64,000 bases of DNA, from assembly GCA_043718225.1 (NCBI GenBank), contig JAYSWD010000001.1, positions 62,001 to 126,000 on the forward strand, read 5' to 3'. Positions 25,948 through 33,147 of this stretch are shown here, in pieces (the stretch's first letter is position 1; each line of letters starts with the position of its first letter). Position numbers and translations under genes: made by a program. This DNA comes from Multiplicimicrobium sp043718225 (lineage in GTDB: Bacteria; Omnitrophota; Omnitrophia; Omnitrophales; Aquincolibacteriaceae). A model generated the notes under the pieces. It ran no database searches and had not been told where the DNA came from. It saw nothing but the letters and a program-made list of their open reading frames with translations.

Positions 25948-26065
25948 TTCGCTGAAAAATGTTCATCTGCTTCGTCAGTCGCTTCGCTTCCTTGTGCGGG
26001 TATTGCCGCATACGCCTCCGCGGGCGCTCGCGACTTCCTCGCGTCTAAATTTTTTTGAGCGAATT
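25946..26065 (+). repeat. R1 element, copy E (infB 3' end)
   Basis: AATTCGCTGAAAAATG pairs with TTTTTTTGAGCGAATT. Core: CTTCCTTGTGCGGGTATTGC, CGCATACGCCTCCGCGGGCG. It separates infB from rbfA inside what is otherwise an operon. Confidence 0.85.
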
Positions 26066-26093
26066 TAATATTTTTTGAATTTAGGAATTATTT

Positions 26094-26489
26094 ATGCAGG
26101 GAAAAAGAGTTGATCGCGTGGGCCAGCTGGTTCAACAGGAAATGAGCAAGCTGATTTTAGGGCGCACCAAAGACCCCCGGATTGGATTTACAACCGTGAC
26201 GCATGTAAAAATGACGGCTGATTTAAAATCGGCGGTTGTGTTTGTCAGCGTCATGGGCACTGAAAAAATAAAACAAAATACGATCGCGGGACTTGAACAT
26301 GCGCGCGGTTTTTTTCAGCATGAAATCGGCGAAGCTCTTAAGCTGCGGTTTACTCCTAAAATCCAATTTGAACTTGACCGCTCCATTGACCGCAGTTTGG
26401 AAATCGATCAAATCTTAAAGAAAGTGACCCCGGCCAATTTGCCGGCGGAATCATCGGCTGAATTATCACAAGAAGAGGACGCTTCATGA
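26094..26489 (+). CDS. rbfA: 30S ribosome-binding factor RbfA
   Basis: 131 residues. The KH-like fold pattern is clear: RVDRVGQLVQQEMSKLIL, KDPRIGFTTVTHVKMTADLK, VFVSVMG and LRFTPKIQFELDRSIDRS. RbfA binds immature 30S subunits and helps 16S rRNA 5' end maturation. Its end overlaps the truB start by four bases, so the two are translationally coupled. Confidence 0.95.
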   Translation: MQGKRVDRVGQLVQQEMSKLILGRTKDPRIGFTTVTHVKMTADLKSAVVFVSVMGTEKIKQNTIAGLEHARGFFQHEIGEALKLRFTPKIQFELDRSIDRSLEIDQILKKVTPANLPAESSAELSQEEDAS

Positions 26490-27229
26490 GCACGCCCGTG
26501 CCACTTTCCGTGTCAGCGGATATTAACGGTATTTTGCTGGTTGATAAGCCTACCGGATGGACTTCGCATGATGTCTGTGCTTTTGTGCGCGGACGTTTTA
26601 GGATTCCGAAAGTTGGGCATGCCGGAACGCTTGATCCCAATGCAACCGGGCTTTTAGTATTGCTTTTGGGCCGGTTTACGCGCCAGTCCGCAGATTGGAG
26701 TTCTTGCGACAAAGATTATGAAGGGGCCATGGAACTTGGCGTCGAAACAGACAGCCACGACCGCCAGGGCAAGGTCACGAGAGAAGCTCCTGCGGATCAC
26801 ATCACTGAAGCGGCCGTCAAAGACGGAATGAAAAAATTTGTCGGAGAAATCATGCAGATTCCGCCGATGGTCTCGGCTGTAAAGCACCAGGGCAAACGTT
26901 TGTATGAACTCGCGCGCAAAGGACAAGTGGTCGAACGCGAAAGCCGTCCCGCGATTGTGTATGGCTGGGATTTTCTGGAAAAGAACGGCAATTTCATCAA
27001 ATTTAAATGTTCCGTTTCCAAAGGAACTTATGTGCGTACGCTTGCCGATGATTTGGGCCATCAATTAGGCTGCGGCGCGGTACTCGCTGAATTGCGGCGC
27101 ACGCGTTGCGGCCCTTTCAAAATTGAAAACAGCGTCCGCGTGGATCAGCTCAAAGAAATGCTCAGCGAAGATTTTCCCGCGCGTGTGCTGATTCCTTCCG
27201 CCGCTGCAGCGAAGCCGCCGATTCAATAA
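26486..27229 (+). CDS. truB: tRNA pseudouridine-55 synthase TruB
   Basis: 247 residues. LLVDKPTGWTSHDVC, the catalytic aspartate motif GHAGTLDPNATGLLVLLLG, and VSKGTYVRTLADDLG. It makes pseudouridine 55 in the T-loop of tRNAs. It is shorter than the E. coli enzyme and has no clear C-terminal PUA domain. It overlaps rbfA by four bases and is followed by ribF after four bases. Confidence 0.96.
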   Translation: MSTPVPLSVSADINGILLVDKPTGWTSHDVCAFVRGRFRIPKVGHAGTLDPNATGLLVLLLGRFTRQSADWSSCDKDYEGAMELGVETDSHDRQGKVTREAPADHITEAAVKDGMKKFVGEIMQIPPMVSAVKHQGKRLYELARKGQVVERESRPAIVYGWDFLEKNGNFIKFKCSVSKGTYVRTLADDLGHQLGCGAVLAELRRTRCGPFKIENSVRVDQLKEMLSEDFPARVLIPSAAAAKPPIQ

Positions 27230-27233
27230 AAGC

Positions 27234-28223
27234 ATGCGGATTTTTAAGGTAACGGCGTCATTTAAAAAAATTACCAAACGGCCGCTTGTTCTTGCGCTCG
27301 GAAATTTTGACGGTATTCACCGGGGGCATCAAAAGCTTTTAGATTATGTTGTCAGCCAGGCAAAGAAACTGCATGGTTGCGCGGCAGTGTTTACTTTTCA
27401 AGAGCATCCGCAAGCGATTTTGCATCCGGAACATGCGCCCGAAAGCCTGCAAGCGCTTGAGCAAAAACTGGCGCTTTTCCGAGCGCGCGGAATCGAGATT
27501 TCTTTTTTACAGAATTTTGATTCGCGTTTTTCGATGCTTTCGGCGGAAGAGTTTGTAAAAAAAATTCTTGTTAAGCAGCTTGGCATTCGCGAGATTTGCC
27601 TCGGTTATAACGCGCGTTTTGGCCGCGGGCGGGAAGGCGATGCAGATCTTCTCCGTAAGCTGGGCAAAGAATGCGGTTTTAAGGTTTTTCAGGCGCGGCC
27701 TGTCGCTTGGCGGGGAGTGCCGGTTTCAAGTACGGCGGTCAGAAAAGCCGTACATGCGGGGAAAATGAACCTCGCGGCGCAATTATTGGGGCGGCCGTGG
27801 AGCGTAGCGGGTATCATCAAGCGCGGAAGTGCGCGCGGGGAAAAACTGGGGTTTGCTACGGCGAACATGGATTTAAATAAATATGCACGCCCGGCTTTTG
27901 GAGTTTATGCCGTCCATGTGCTGCTACATAATATTGCCTCTGCGCCTAAGGCGCAACCGGCGCAGCGTCGTTCAGCCTCTGGGCTCACCCAACCGGCATT
28001 TTGCAACGGTGTGGCGAATTTTGGATTGAGGCCTACTTTTGGAGGAACGGTAAAGCCTGTTTTGGAAACCCATCTTTTTAATTTTAAGAAAAACATTTAC
28101 GGAAAAAAAATAGAAGTATTTTTTGTGAAGCGCCTGAGAAATGAAAAAAAATTTACCTCCAAAGAAGAGCTCGCGAAACAAATTCAAAAAGATATTCGTG
28201 CCGCGAAGGTCGCGTTGAAATAA
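27234..28223 (+). CDS. ribF: Bifunctional riboflavin kinase/FAD synthetase
   Basis: 329 residues. N-terminal FAD synthetase (LALGNFDGIHRGHQKLL, VSSTAVRKAVHAGKM) and C-terminal riboflavin kinase (GFATANMDL, GVYAVHV, NGVANFGLRPTFGG). It converts riboflavin to FMN and FAD. Between VYAVHV and the NGVANFGLRPTF motif, the beta-hairpin that is normally short is lengthened by about 20 residues coded by two R3 palindromes (ASAPKAQPA and ASGLTQPA). The gene ends the nusA block, and psd follows after two bases. Confidence 0.95.
   Translation: MRIFKVTASFKKITKRPLVLALGNFDGIHRGHQKLLDYVVSQAKKLHGCAAVFTFQEHPQAILHPEHAPESLQALEQKLALFRARGIEISFLQNFDSRFSMLSAEEFVKKILVKQLGIREICLGYNARFGRGREGDADLLRKLGKECGFKVFQARPVAWRGVPVSSTAVRKAVHAGKMNLAAQLLGRPWSVAGIIKRGSARGEKLGFATANMDLNKYARPAFGVYAVHVLLHNIASAPKAQPAQRRSASGLTQPAFCNGVANFGLRPTFGGTVKPVLETHLFNFKKNIYGKKIEVFFVKRLRNEKKFTSKEELAKQIQKDIRAAKVALK
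27937..27960 (+). repeat. R3 palindrome inside ribF, first copy
   Basis: CCTCTGCGC-CTAAG-GCGCAACCGG, a perfect consensus match, translated as ASAPKAQPA. Confidence 0.85.
27976..27996 (+). repeat. R3 palindrome inside ribF, second copy
   Basis: CCTCTGGG-CTCA-CCCAACCGG, translated as ASGLTQPA, 15 bases after the first copy. Confidence 0.8.
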
Positions 28224-28225
28224 AA

Positions 28226-28882
28226 ATGAATCAAAAAAAAAGTTCTTACAAGCTTCCGGTTGATAGACGCGCGTTCCCCGGTGTTGTTTTGCTTATTATT
28301 TTAAGTGGAATCAGTTTATTTTTGGTTCCGGCGAACATTGTTTTTTTTGCGACGTTGTTTTGCCTGTTTTTGCACGTTTCTTTTTTTCGTGATCCTTGCC
28401 GCAAACCGGCGGGTGAGGGCGTCCTGTCGCCGGCGGACGGCAAAATTATCGAAATCAGCATATGCGATGAACCGCGTTTTATAGGCGCTAAAGCGGTCAA
28501 AATCGGAATTTTCCTTTCCGTTTTGAATGTGCATGTGAACCGCATGCCCTGGAACGGTACTTTGGAGTGGCAGGAACATGTCCCCGGAAAATTTCTCGAC
28601 GCGCGTGACCCGGAATCGTCCAAGCAGAATGAAAGCAATTGGATGGGCTATTATGATGGCAGCCGAAAGTTTATTGTGAGGCAGATTTCCGGGATGATCG
28701 CGCGGCATATTCACTGGGATGTTAAAAAGGGCGAAACGCTTGCGCGGGGCGCTAAAATAGGTATGATTTGCTATGGATCCCGGGCGGAACTTTATCTTCC
28801 GGCGGAAGAATTTGAAACCTCGGTTCATCTGGGGGATGATGTGAAATCAGCCGAAACGGTCGTGGGAGTATGGAAAAAATAA
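28226..28882 (+). CDS. psd: Phosphatidylserine decarboxylase proenzyme
   Basis: 218 residues, the short bacterial/archaeal type. N-terminal membrane helices (about 17-50) are followed by FFRDPCRKPAGEGVLSPADGKI, LNVHVNRMPWNGT and the self-cleavage site CYGSRAELYLP, where the serine becomes the pyruvoyl group. It makes phosphatidylethanolamine from phosphatidylserine at the inner membrane. Its end overlaps the pssA start by 13 bases, matching the two successive steps of the pathway. Confidence 0.94.
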   Translation: MNQKKSSYKLPVDRRAFPGVVLLIILSGISLFLVPANIVFFATLFCLFLHVSFFRDPCRKPAGEGVLSPADGKIIEISICDEPRFIGAKAVKIGIFLSVLNVHVNRMPWNGTLEWQEHVPGKFLDARDPESSKQNESNWMGYYDGSRKFIVRQISGMIARHIHWDVKKGETLARGAKIGMICYGSRAELYLPAEEFETSVHLGDDVKSAETVVGVWKK

Positions 28883-29607
28883 ACGAACGCACAAAACGGA
28901 AAATGAGATTCGCGCCGGCTGATGCCGCGACATCCATGAACTTGGTTTGCGGACTGCTGTCGATGGTGATGGCGGCGCATGATCAGCCGTATCATGCGAT
29001 TTGGCTGATTGTGATGGCGATGGTGTTTGATTCGGTGGACGGCAATCTTGCCAAGATGTTCAACACCGTTTCGGAATTTGGCCGTGAGCTCGATTCGCTC
29101 GCCGATATGGTTTCATTCGGAACCGCGCCCGCTTTTCTATTCGCGGAATTATTTATTCAGCCGGAATTTTCATTTATCGCTTTTTTAGCGCCGGCAACTT
29201 ATACAGTTTGTGCCGCAATAAGGCTTGCGCGCTTTAATCTTCGTCCGCCAATGAAGGGCTATTTTCAGGGGTTGCCGTCGCCTTCCGCGGCTTTGGGAGT
29301 AGTCATGTTTGCGCTCGCGGGACTTCATAATGGCTGGTTCGGTTACCCGCTTTTCTCAGGAATTTCACTTTTGTTCATGGGCAGCCTGGCAGTTTTAATG
29401 GTGAGCTATATTCCTTATCCTAAACCCTTCGGTGAATCCTATGAGATTTGGAAACCTTTTATGGCATTGGCTGGAACAGCTTTTCTTTTATCTTGGGCGG
29501 TGTTTGACCGCGAGATTGGGTTTTTGACTTTGATGCTGGTCTACATAATTGGCTCACCCTTTTACGGTCTTTCGCTTAGCAAAAAGGCACAAACCGCACT
29601 TAATTGA
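28870..29607 (+). CDS. pssA: CDP-diacylglycerol-serine O-phosphatidyltransferase
   Basis: 245 residues with about six to eight membrane helices. The CDP-alcohol phosphotransferase motif reads D-x2-D-G-x2-A-K-x8-G-x3-D-x3-D (FDSVDGNLAKMF, EFGRELDSLAD). The usual AR is AK, a conservative change; the aspartates and glycines are intact. It makes phosphatidylserine, the substrate of the overlapping psd gene. The 214 bases after it hold the rpsO promoter. Confidence 0.9.
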   Translation: MEKINERTKRKMRFAPADAATSMNLVCGLLSMVMAAHDQPYHAIWLIVMAMVFDSVDGNLAKMFNTVSEFGRELDSLADMVSFGTAPAFLFAELFIQPEFSFIAFLAPATYTVCAAIRLARFNLRPPMKGYFQGLPSPSAALGVVMFALAGLHNGWFGYPLFSGISLLFMGSLAVLMVSYIPYPKPFGESYEIWKPFMALAGTAFLLSWAVFDREIGFLTLMLVYIIGSPFYGLSLSKKAQTALN

Positions 29608-29741
29608 TTGCCGGTTTGTTTTGCTCTGACCCCTGGCTTAGCCGAATACCTGAGACATAACCATTGATATAGAATATAGTTACATTAACTTAGCATAAGT
29701 GTACTTCGAAAGATTAACGGCTGAGCCTTCCAATATAAATC

Positions 29742-29771
29742 TTTACAATTTTAAACCGCCTAGAGTACAAT
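29742..29771 (+). promoter_or_regulatory. Promoter of rpsO-pnp
   Basis: -35 TTTACA (29742-29747), 18-base spacer, -10 TACAAT (29766-29771). It leaves a leader of about 45 bases with a GAGGA ribosome site before ATG 29822. Confidence 0.6.
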
Positions 29772-29821
29772 CCTCGGCTCAAAGAAGAAGAATCAAGACA
29801 GACGAAGAGGAATAAAAAAAC

Positions 29822-30091
29822 ATGGCATTGACGAAAGAAAAAAAGAAAGAAACGATCGACAAATTTAAGATCAACAAGAACGATGCCGGCTCTGCTGCCG
29901 TTCAGGTTGCCATTTTAACCGAAAGAATTAATGGTCTTTCCGGTCATTTTGAAAAAAATAAAAAAGATAATCATTCCCGTCGCGGACTTTTGACGATGGT
30001 TGCCCGCCGTAAGACACTTTTGACTTACGTGATGCGGCAAGATCCGAAGAAACATGCGGATCTCCTCGAAAAGCTGAATCTGCGCAAGTAA
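29822..30091 (+). CDS. rpsO: 30S ribosomal protein S15
   Basis: 89 residues, standard length. ALTKEKKKETIDKFKIN, AAVQVAILTERINGLSGHF, and NHSRRGLLTMVARRKTLL are the family's signature stretches. S15 binds the central domain of 16S rRNA early in assembly. It precedes pnp as in many bacteria. In E. coli rpsO is autoregulated through its leader; whether that holds here cannot be seen. Confidence 0.98.
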   Translation: MALTKEKKKETIDKFKINKNDAGSAAVQVAILTERINGLSGHFEKNKKDNHSRRGLLTMVARRKTLLTYVMRQDPKKHADLLEKLNLRK

Positions 30092-30107
30092 GCACTGTTT
30101 TGTTTTT

Positions 30108-30129
30108 GCTCTGCGTTGAATACAACCGC
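30108..30129 (+). repeat. R3-like palindrome, weak
   Basis: GCTCTGCGTT-GAATAC-AACCGC keeps the CTCTG and AACCG ends but has a short stem. It lies between rpsO and pnp. Confidence 0.45.
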
Positions 30130-30180
30130 ACTGCGATACACTTCAAATTATTAACAACTAACACAAACGGAATTTAATTT

Positions 30181-32370
30181 ATGTTGAACCCTAAGCAAGT
30201 GTCTTTCAATCTCGGCGGACGCGAATATATTCTTGAAACAGGTAAAGTTGCCCGTCAGGCCAGCGGGTCAGTGCTCGTAAAATGTGGCGACAGCGTTGTG
30301 CTTGTCGCGGTTGTCGGCGCTCCGGAATCGGAAACTCCACGCGATTTTTTTCCTTTAACCGTGGATTTTCGTGAACGCGCTTATGCCGCAGGCCGTTTTC
30401 CGGGCGGATATTTCAAGCGTGAAGGCAAAGCATCCGAGCGCGAAGTTTTAGTTTCGCGTTTGATTGACCGCCCGATCCGCGCGCTTTTCCCTAAGAATTA
30501 CCGCAGCGAAGTCAGCGTTTCGATCATGGTGCTTTCATCTGATCCCGATGCACAGACCGATATCATGGCGATGATCGGAGCTTCGGCTGCGATTCACATC
30601 TCAGACATTCCTTTTGCCGAACCGATGGGTTCGGTGCGTGTCGGACTCATTGACGGTAACTTTGTCATTAATCCATCCGCCGCGGAACTTGAAACCAGCG
30701 ATTTGGATCTTGTTATGGCCGGCACTAAAAATGCCGTCGGCATGCTTGAAGCGGGCGCAAATGAAATTTCCGAAGAAAAAGTTTTCGAAGCGATTCAATT
30801 CGGCCATAAAGCCATTCAGGAAGTTATTGCCGCGCAGCAAAAACTTTTTGACTTGGTGAAACCGATTAAGCGTGTTGTTAAAGGCGTTCAGATCAACGAA
30901 GAATACGTGAATAAAATCACCGAAAGCCTCGGCTCTGAATTTAAGAATGTTTTCGGCAAGAAAACAAAAGTTGAGCAGGATGCAGTTTTAGGCGCGATTA
31001 AAGAAAAAGCGCTCGCGCTTTTTGACACTACAAGCGCCGATTTTAAGAAAGCCGATTTCATCGAAGCTTTCGCTAAAGTTGAAAAGAAAAAAGTCCGCGA
31101 AGGATATATTAAGGACAACAAGCGCGTCGACGGCCGCGGTTTCTACGATATTCGCCAAATTGTATGCGAAGTCGGAATGCTGCCCCGCACACACGGTTCC
31201 TCGCTTTTTACACGCGGTCAAACGCAGAGTTTGGGCGTTGCGACGCTTGGCACAGGCCAGGACGAGCAGACGGTTGATTTGCTGCATGGGCCGACTTCCA
31301 AGAGTTTCCTTTTGCATTACAACTTTCCTTCATTTAGCGTGAATGAATCCAAGCCGGATCGCGGGCCGGGCCGCCGCGAAGTAGGGCATGGCGCATTGGC
31401 AGAACGGGCTTTATCGCCTGTGATTCCTTCGCCTGAAGATTTTCCGTACACCATTCGCGTTGTTTCCGATATTTTGGAATCAAACGGTTCAAGTTCAATG
31501 GCGAGTGTTTGCGCCGGAACTTTGGCTTTGATGGATGCAGGCGTACCGATTAAGTCGCCAGTTTCCGGAATCGCGATGGGCCTTGTTACCGACGGCGATG
31601 AATTCCGTGTATTAACGGACATTGCCGGTATCGAAGACCATCTGGGCGATATGGATTTCAAAGCCGCCGGAACAATCAACGGTCTTACGGCAATTCAAAT
31701 GGATTTGAAGCTTTCGGGAATCAGTGAAAAAATTCTCAAAACAGCTTTTGATGATTCGAAAAAAGCGCGCCTCACGATCATGAAACTTTTGACGGATTGC
31801 ATCTCTGAGCCGAAAAAAGAAGTTTCCGAATTCGCTCCGCGTATTACGACCATCCAGGTTGATCCCGAGAAAATCGGCGAAATCATCGGCCCTGGCGGAA
31901 AGAATATCCGTAAGCTTGTCGAAGAAACCGGCGCCAAGATTGATATTTCCGATGACGGCAGCATCAATATTTCCGCGGTTAATAAAACCAGCGTCGATGC
32001 CGCAATCGCCAAAATTCAATCGATTACCGAAGAACCCGAAGTCGGCAAAACCTATGACGCGGAAGTGAAGAAGCTGACATCGTTCGGCGCATTCTGCGAA
32101 ATTATTCCGGGCAAAGACGGATTGTTGCACGTTTCTGAAATGGCCGACGGCTTTGTGAAAAGCCCCGGTGATTATTTGAAAGTGGGCGACAAAGTTACCG
32201 TTCAGGTTGTCGGTGTTGATGACCGCGGCAAAGTTTCTTTGAGTGTGAAAGCGATTAATCCTGCGGGACTTCCGCTTTTGCCTGAAAGCGAACGCGTTAT
32301 GATCGAAGCTGAAGCTCCGCGCGGTGACCGCGGCGGACGCGGCGGCGGTTTTCGCGGCGGTAGACGCTGA
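30181..32370 (+). CDS. pnp: Polyribonucleotide nucleotidyltransferase
   Basis: 729 residues. Two RNase PH domains (about 10-230 and 310-540; FPGGYFKREGKASEREVLVS, RTHGSSLFTRGQTQSLGVAT, DRGPGRREVGHGALAERAL), a KH domain (IGPGGKNIRKLVEETGAKID), an S1 domain (VGKTYDAEVKKLTSFGAFCE) and an RGG-rich tail. It degrades RNA 3' to 5' with phosphate and is part of the RNA degradosome in many bacteria. A terminator built on an R3 palindrome follows. Confidence 0.98.
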   Translation: MLNPKQVSFNLGGREYILETGKVARQASGSVLVKCGDSVVLVAVVGAPESETPRDFFPLTVDFRERAYAAGRFPGGYFKREGKASEREVLVSRLIDRPIRALFPKNYRSEVSVSIMVLSSDPDAQTDIMAMIGASAAIHISDIPFAEPMGSVRVGLIDGNFVINPSAAELETSDLDLVMAGTKNAVGMLEAGANEISEEKVFEAIQFGHKAIQEVIAAQQKLFDLVKPIKRVVKGVQINEEYVNKITESLGSEFKNVFGKKTKVEQDAVLGAIKEKALALFDTTSADFKKADFIEAFAKVEKKKVREGYIKDNKRVDGRGFYDIRQIVCEVGMLPRTHGSSLFTRGQTQSLGVATLGTGQDEQTVDLLHGPTSKSFLLHYNFPSFSVNESKPDRGPGRREVGHGALAERALSPVIPSPEDFPYTIRVVSDILESNGSSSMASVCAGTLALMDAGVPIKSPVSGIAMGLVTDGDEFRVLTDIAGIEDHLGDMDFKAAGTINGLTAIQMDLKLSGISEKILKTAFDDSKKARLTIMKLLTDCISEPKKEVSEFAPRITTIQVDPEKIGEIIGPGGKNIRKLVEETGAKIDISDDGSINISAVNKTSVDAAIAKIQSITEEPEVGKTYDAEVKKLTSFGAFCEIIPGKDGLLHVSEMADGFVKSPGDYLKVGDKVTVQVVGVDDRGKVSLSVKAINPAGLPLLPESERVMIEAEAPRGDRGGRGGGFRGGRR

Positions 32371-32379
32371 TTCGTTTTG

Positions 32380-32401
32380 CCTCTGCGCAAAGCGCAACCG
32401 A
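32380..32401 (+). repeat. R3 palindrome after pnp
   Basis: CCTCTGCGC-AAA-GCGCAACCGA, ten bases after the pnp stop. Confidence 0.75.
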
Positions 32402-32414
32402 CGACAATTATATT

Positions 32415-32460
32415 TTTGCTCTGAGCTGCGCTCAACCGCGGCTCAGAGCAAACTTTTTTT
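32415..32460 (+). terminator. R3-based terminator after pnp
   Basis: TTTGCTCTGAGC (32415-32426) pairs with GCTCAGAGCAAA (32441-32452) and a T run follows. The inner part (32418-32440) is itself an R3 copy, GCTCTGAGC-TGC-GCTCAACCGCG. Confidence 0.7.
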
Positions 32461-32480
32461 AGGGAAACTGTTTTTATTTA

Positions 32481-32505
32481 GTTCTGGGCTTCGCCCAACC
32501 ACAGG
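32481..32505 (+). repeat. R3 palindrome before dut
   Basis: GTTCTGGGC-TTC-GCCCAACCACAGG. Its right end supplies the AGGA(A) that precedes the dut start codon. Confidence 0.7.
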
Positions 32506-32514
32506 AAGAGAAAT

Positions 32515-32961
32515 ATGAGCATGCAAATCTCCGTTAAAACATTGCCGCATTTTGAGGGTTTGGAGCTTCCTAAATATCAGACCGAGGGGTCAGCCGGTTT
32601 AGATCTTACGGCGGCATGCCGCGAGGATATTATTATTCGCTGCGGAGAACGCAAGCTTGTCCCTACGGGAATGTGCATCTCCATTCCGCAAAATTACGAA
32701 GTTCAAATCCGTCCGCGCAGCGGCCTCGCCTTGAAAAATGGCATCACATTGCCTAACTCACCGGGCACGATTGATTCGGATTACCGCGGCGAGCTGCAGG
32801 TGATTTTAATGAATCTTGGAAATGAACCCTTTACGGTCAAACGCGGTATGCGTATCGCTCAAATGATTGCCGCGCCTGTTGTCAAAGCCAATTTGGTGTC
32901 TGTCGACAACTTGGAAGACACGGTTAGAGCCGCGGGCGGCTTTGGCAGCACAGGACATTAA
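32515..32961 (+). CDS. dut: Deoxyuridine 5'-triphosphate nucleotidohydrolase
   Basis: 148 residues, trimeric dUTPase type. The five motifs are visible: AGLDLTAA, RPRSGLALKNGI, GTIDSDYRGELQVILMN, RGMRIAQMI and the C-terminal RAAGGFGSTGH. It hydrolyses dUTP to dUMP, keeping uracil out of DNA. ATG 32515 and ATG 32521 are both possible starts. Confidence 0.96.
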   Translation: MSMQISVKTLPHFEGLELPKYQTEGSAGLDLTAACREDIIIRCGERKLVPTGMCISIPQNYEVQIRPRSGLALKNGITLPNSPGTIDSDYRGELQVILMNLGNEPFTVKRGMRIAQMIAAPVVKANLVSVDNLEDTVRAAGGFGSTGH

Positions 32962-33054
32962 GCAAGTTTCTGCGCATAATAAACTGCGTTTAGTGCTTAG
33001 GAATTTCAAGCATCTTTCCGATAATATGAGAGCTCTATCTCAATTGTTGTTTTG

Positions 33055-33080
33055 GTTCTGCGCTTTTGGCGCAACCACGG
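33055..33080 (+). repeat. R3 palindrome between dut and ftsK
   Basis: GTTCTGCGC-TTTTG-GCGCAACCACGG. It faces an inverted copy 35 bases downstream. Confidence 0.7.
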
Positions 33081-33114
33081 TAAAATTTCTAAAATAACTT
33101 TATATTGGCTTAAG

Positions 33115-33137
33115 CGGTTGAGCCTTCAGCTCAGAGC
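33115..33137 (-). repeat. R3 palindrome before ftsK, inverted
   Basis: On the minus strand: GCTCTGAGC-TGAAG-GCTCAACCG. It ends ten bases before ATG 33148. Confidence 0.75.
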
Positions 33138-33147
33138 AAAAAATATC

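Noticed and set aside
33052..33147. N-terminal extension of ftsK
   Set aside because: It is coded by two R3 repeats and precedes the first membrane helix without any FtsK similarity.
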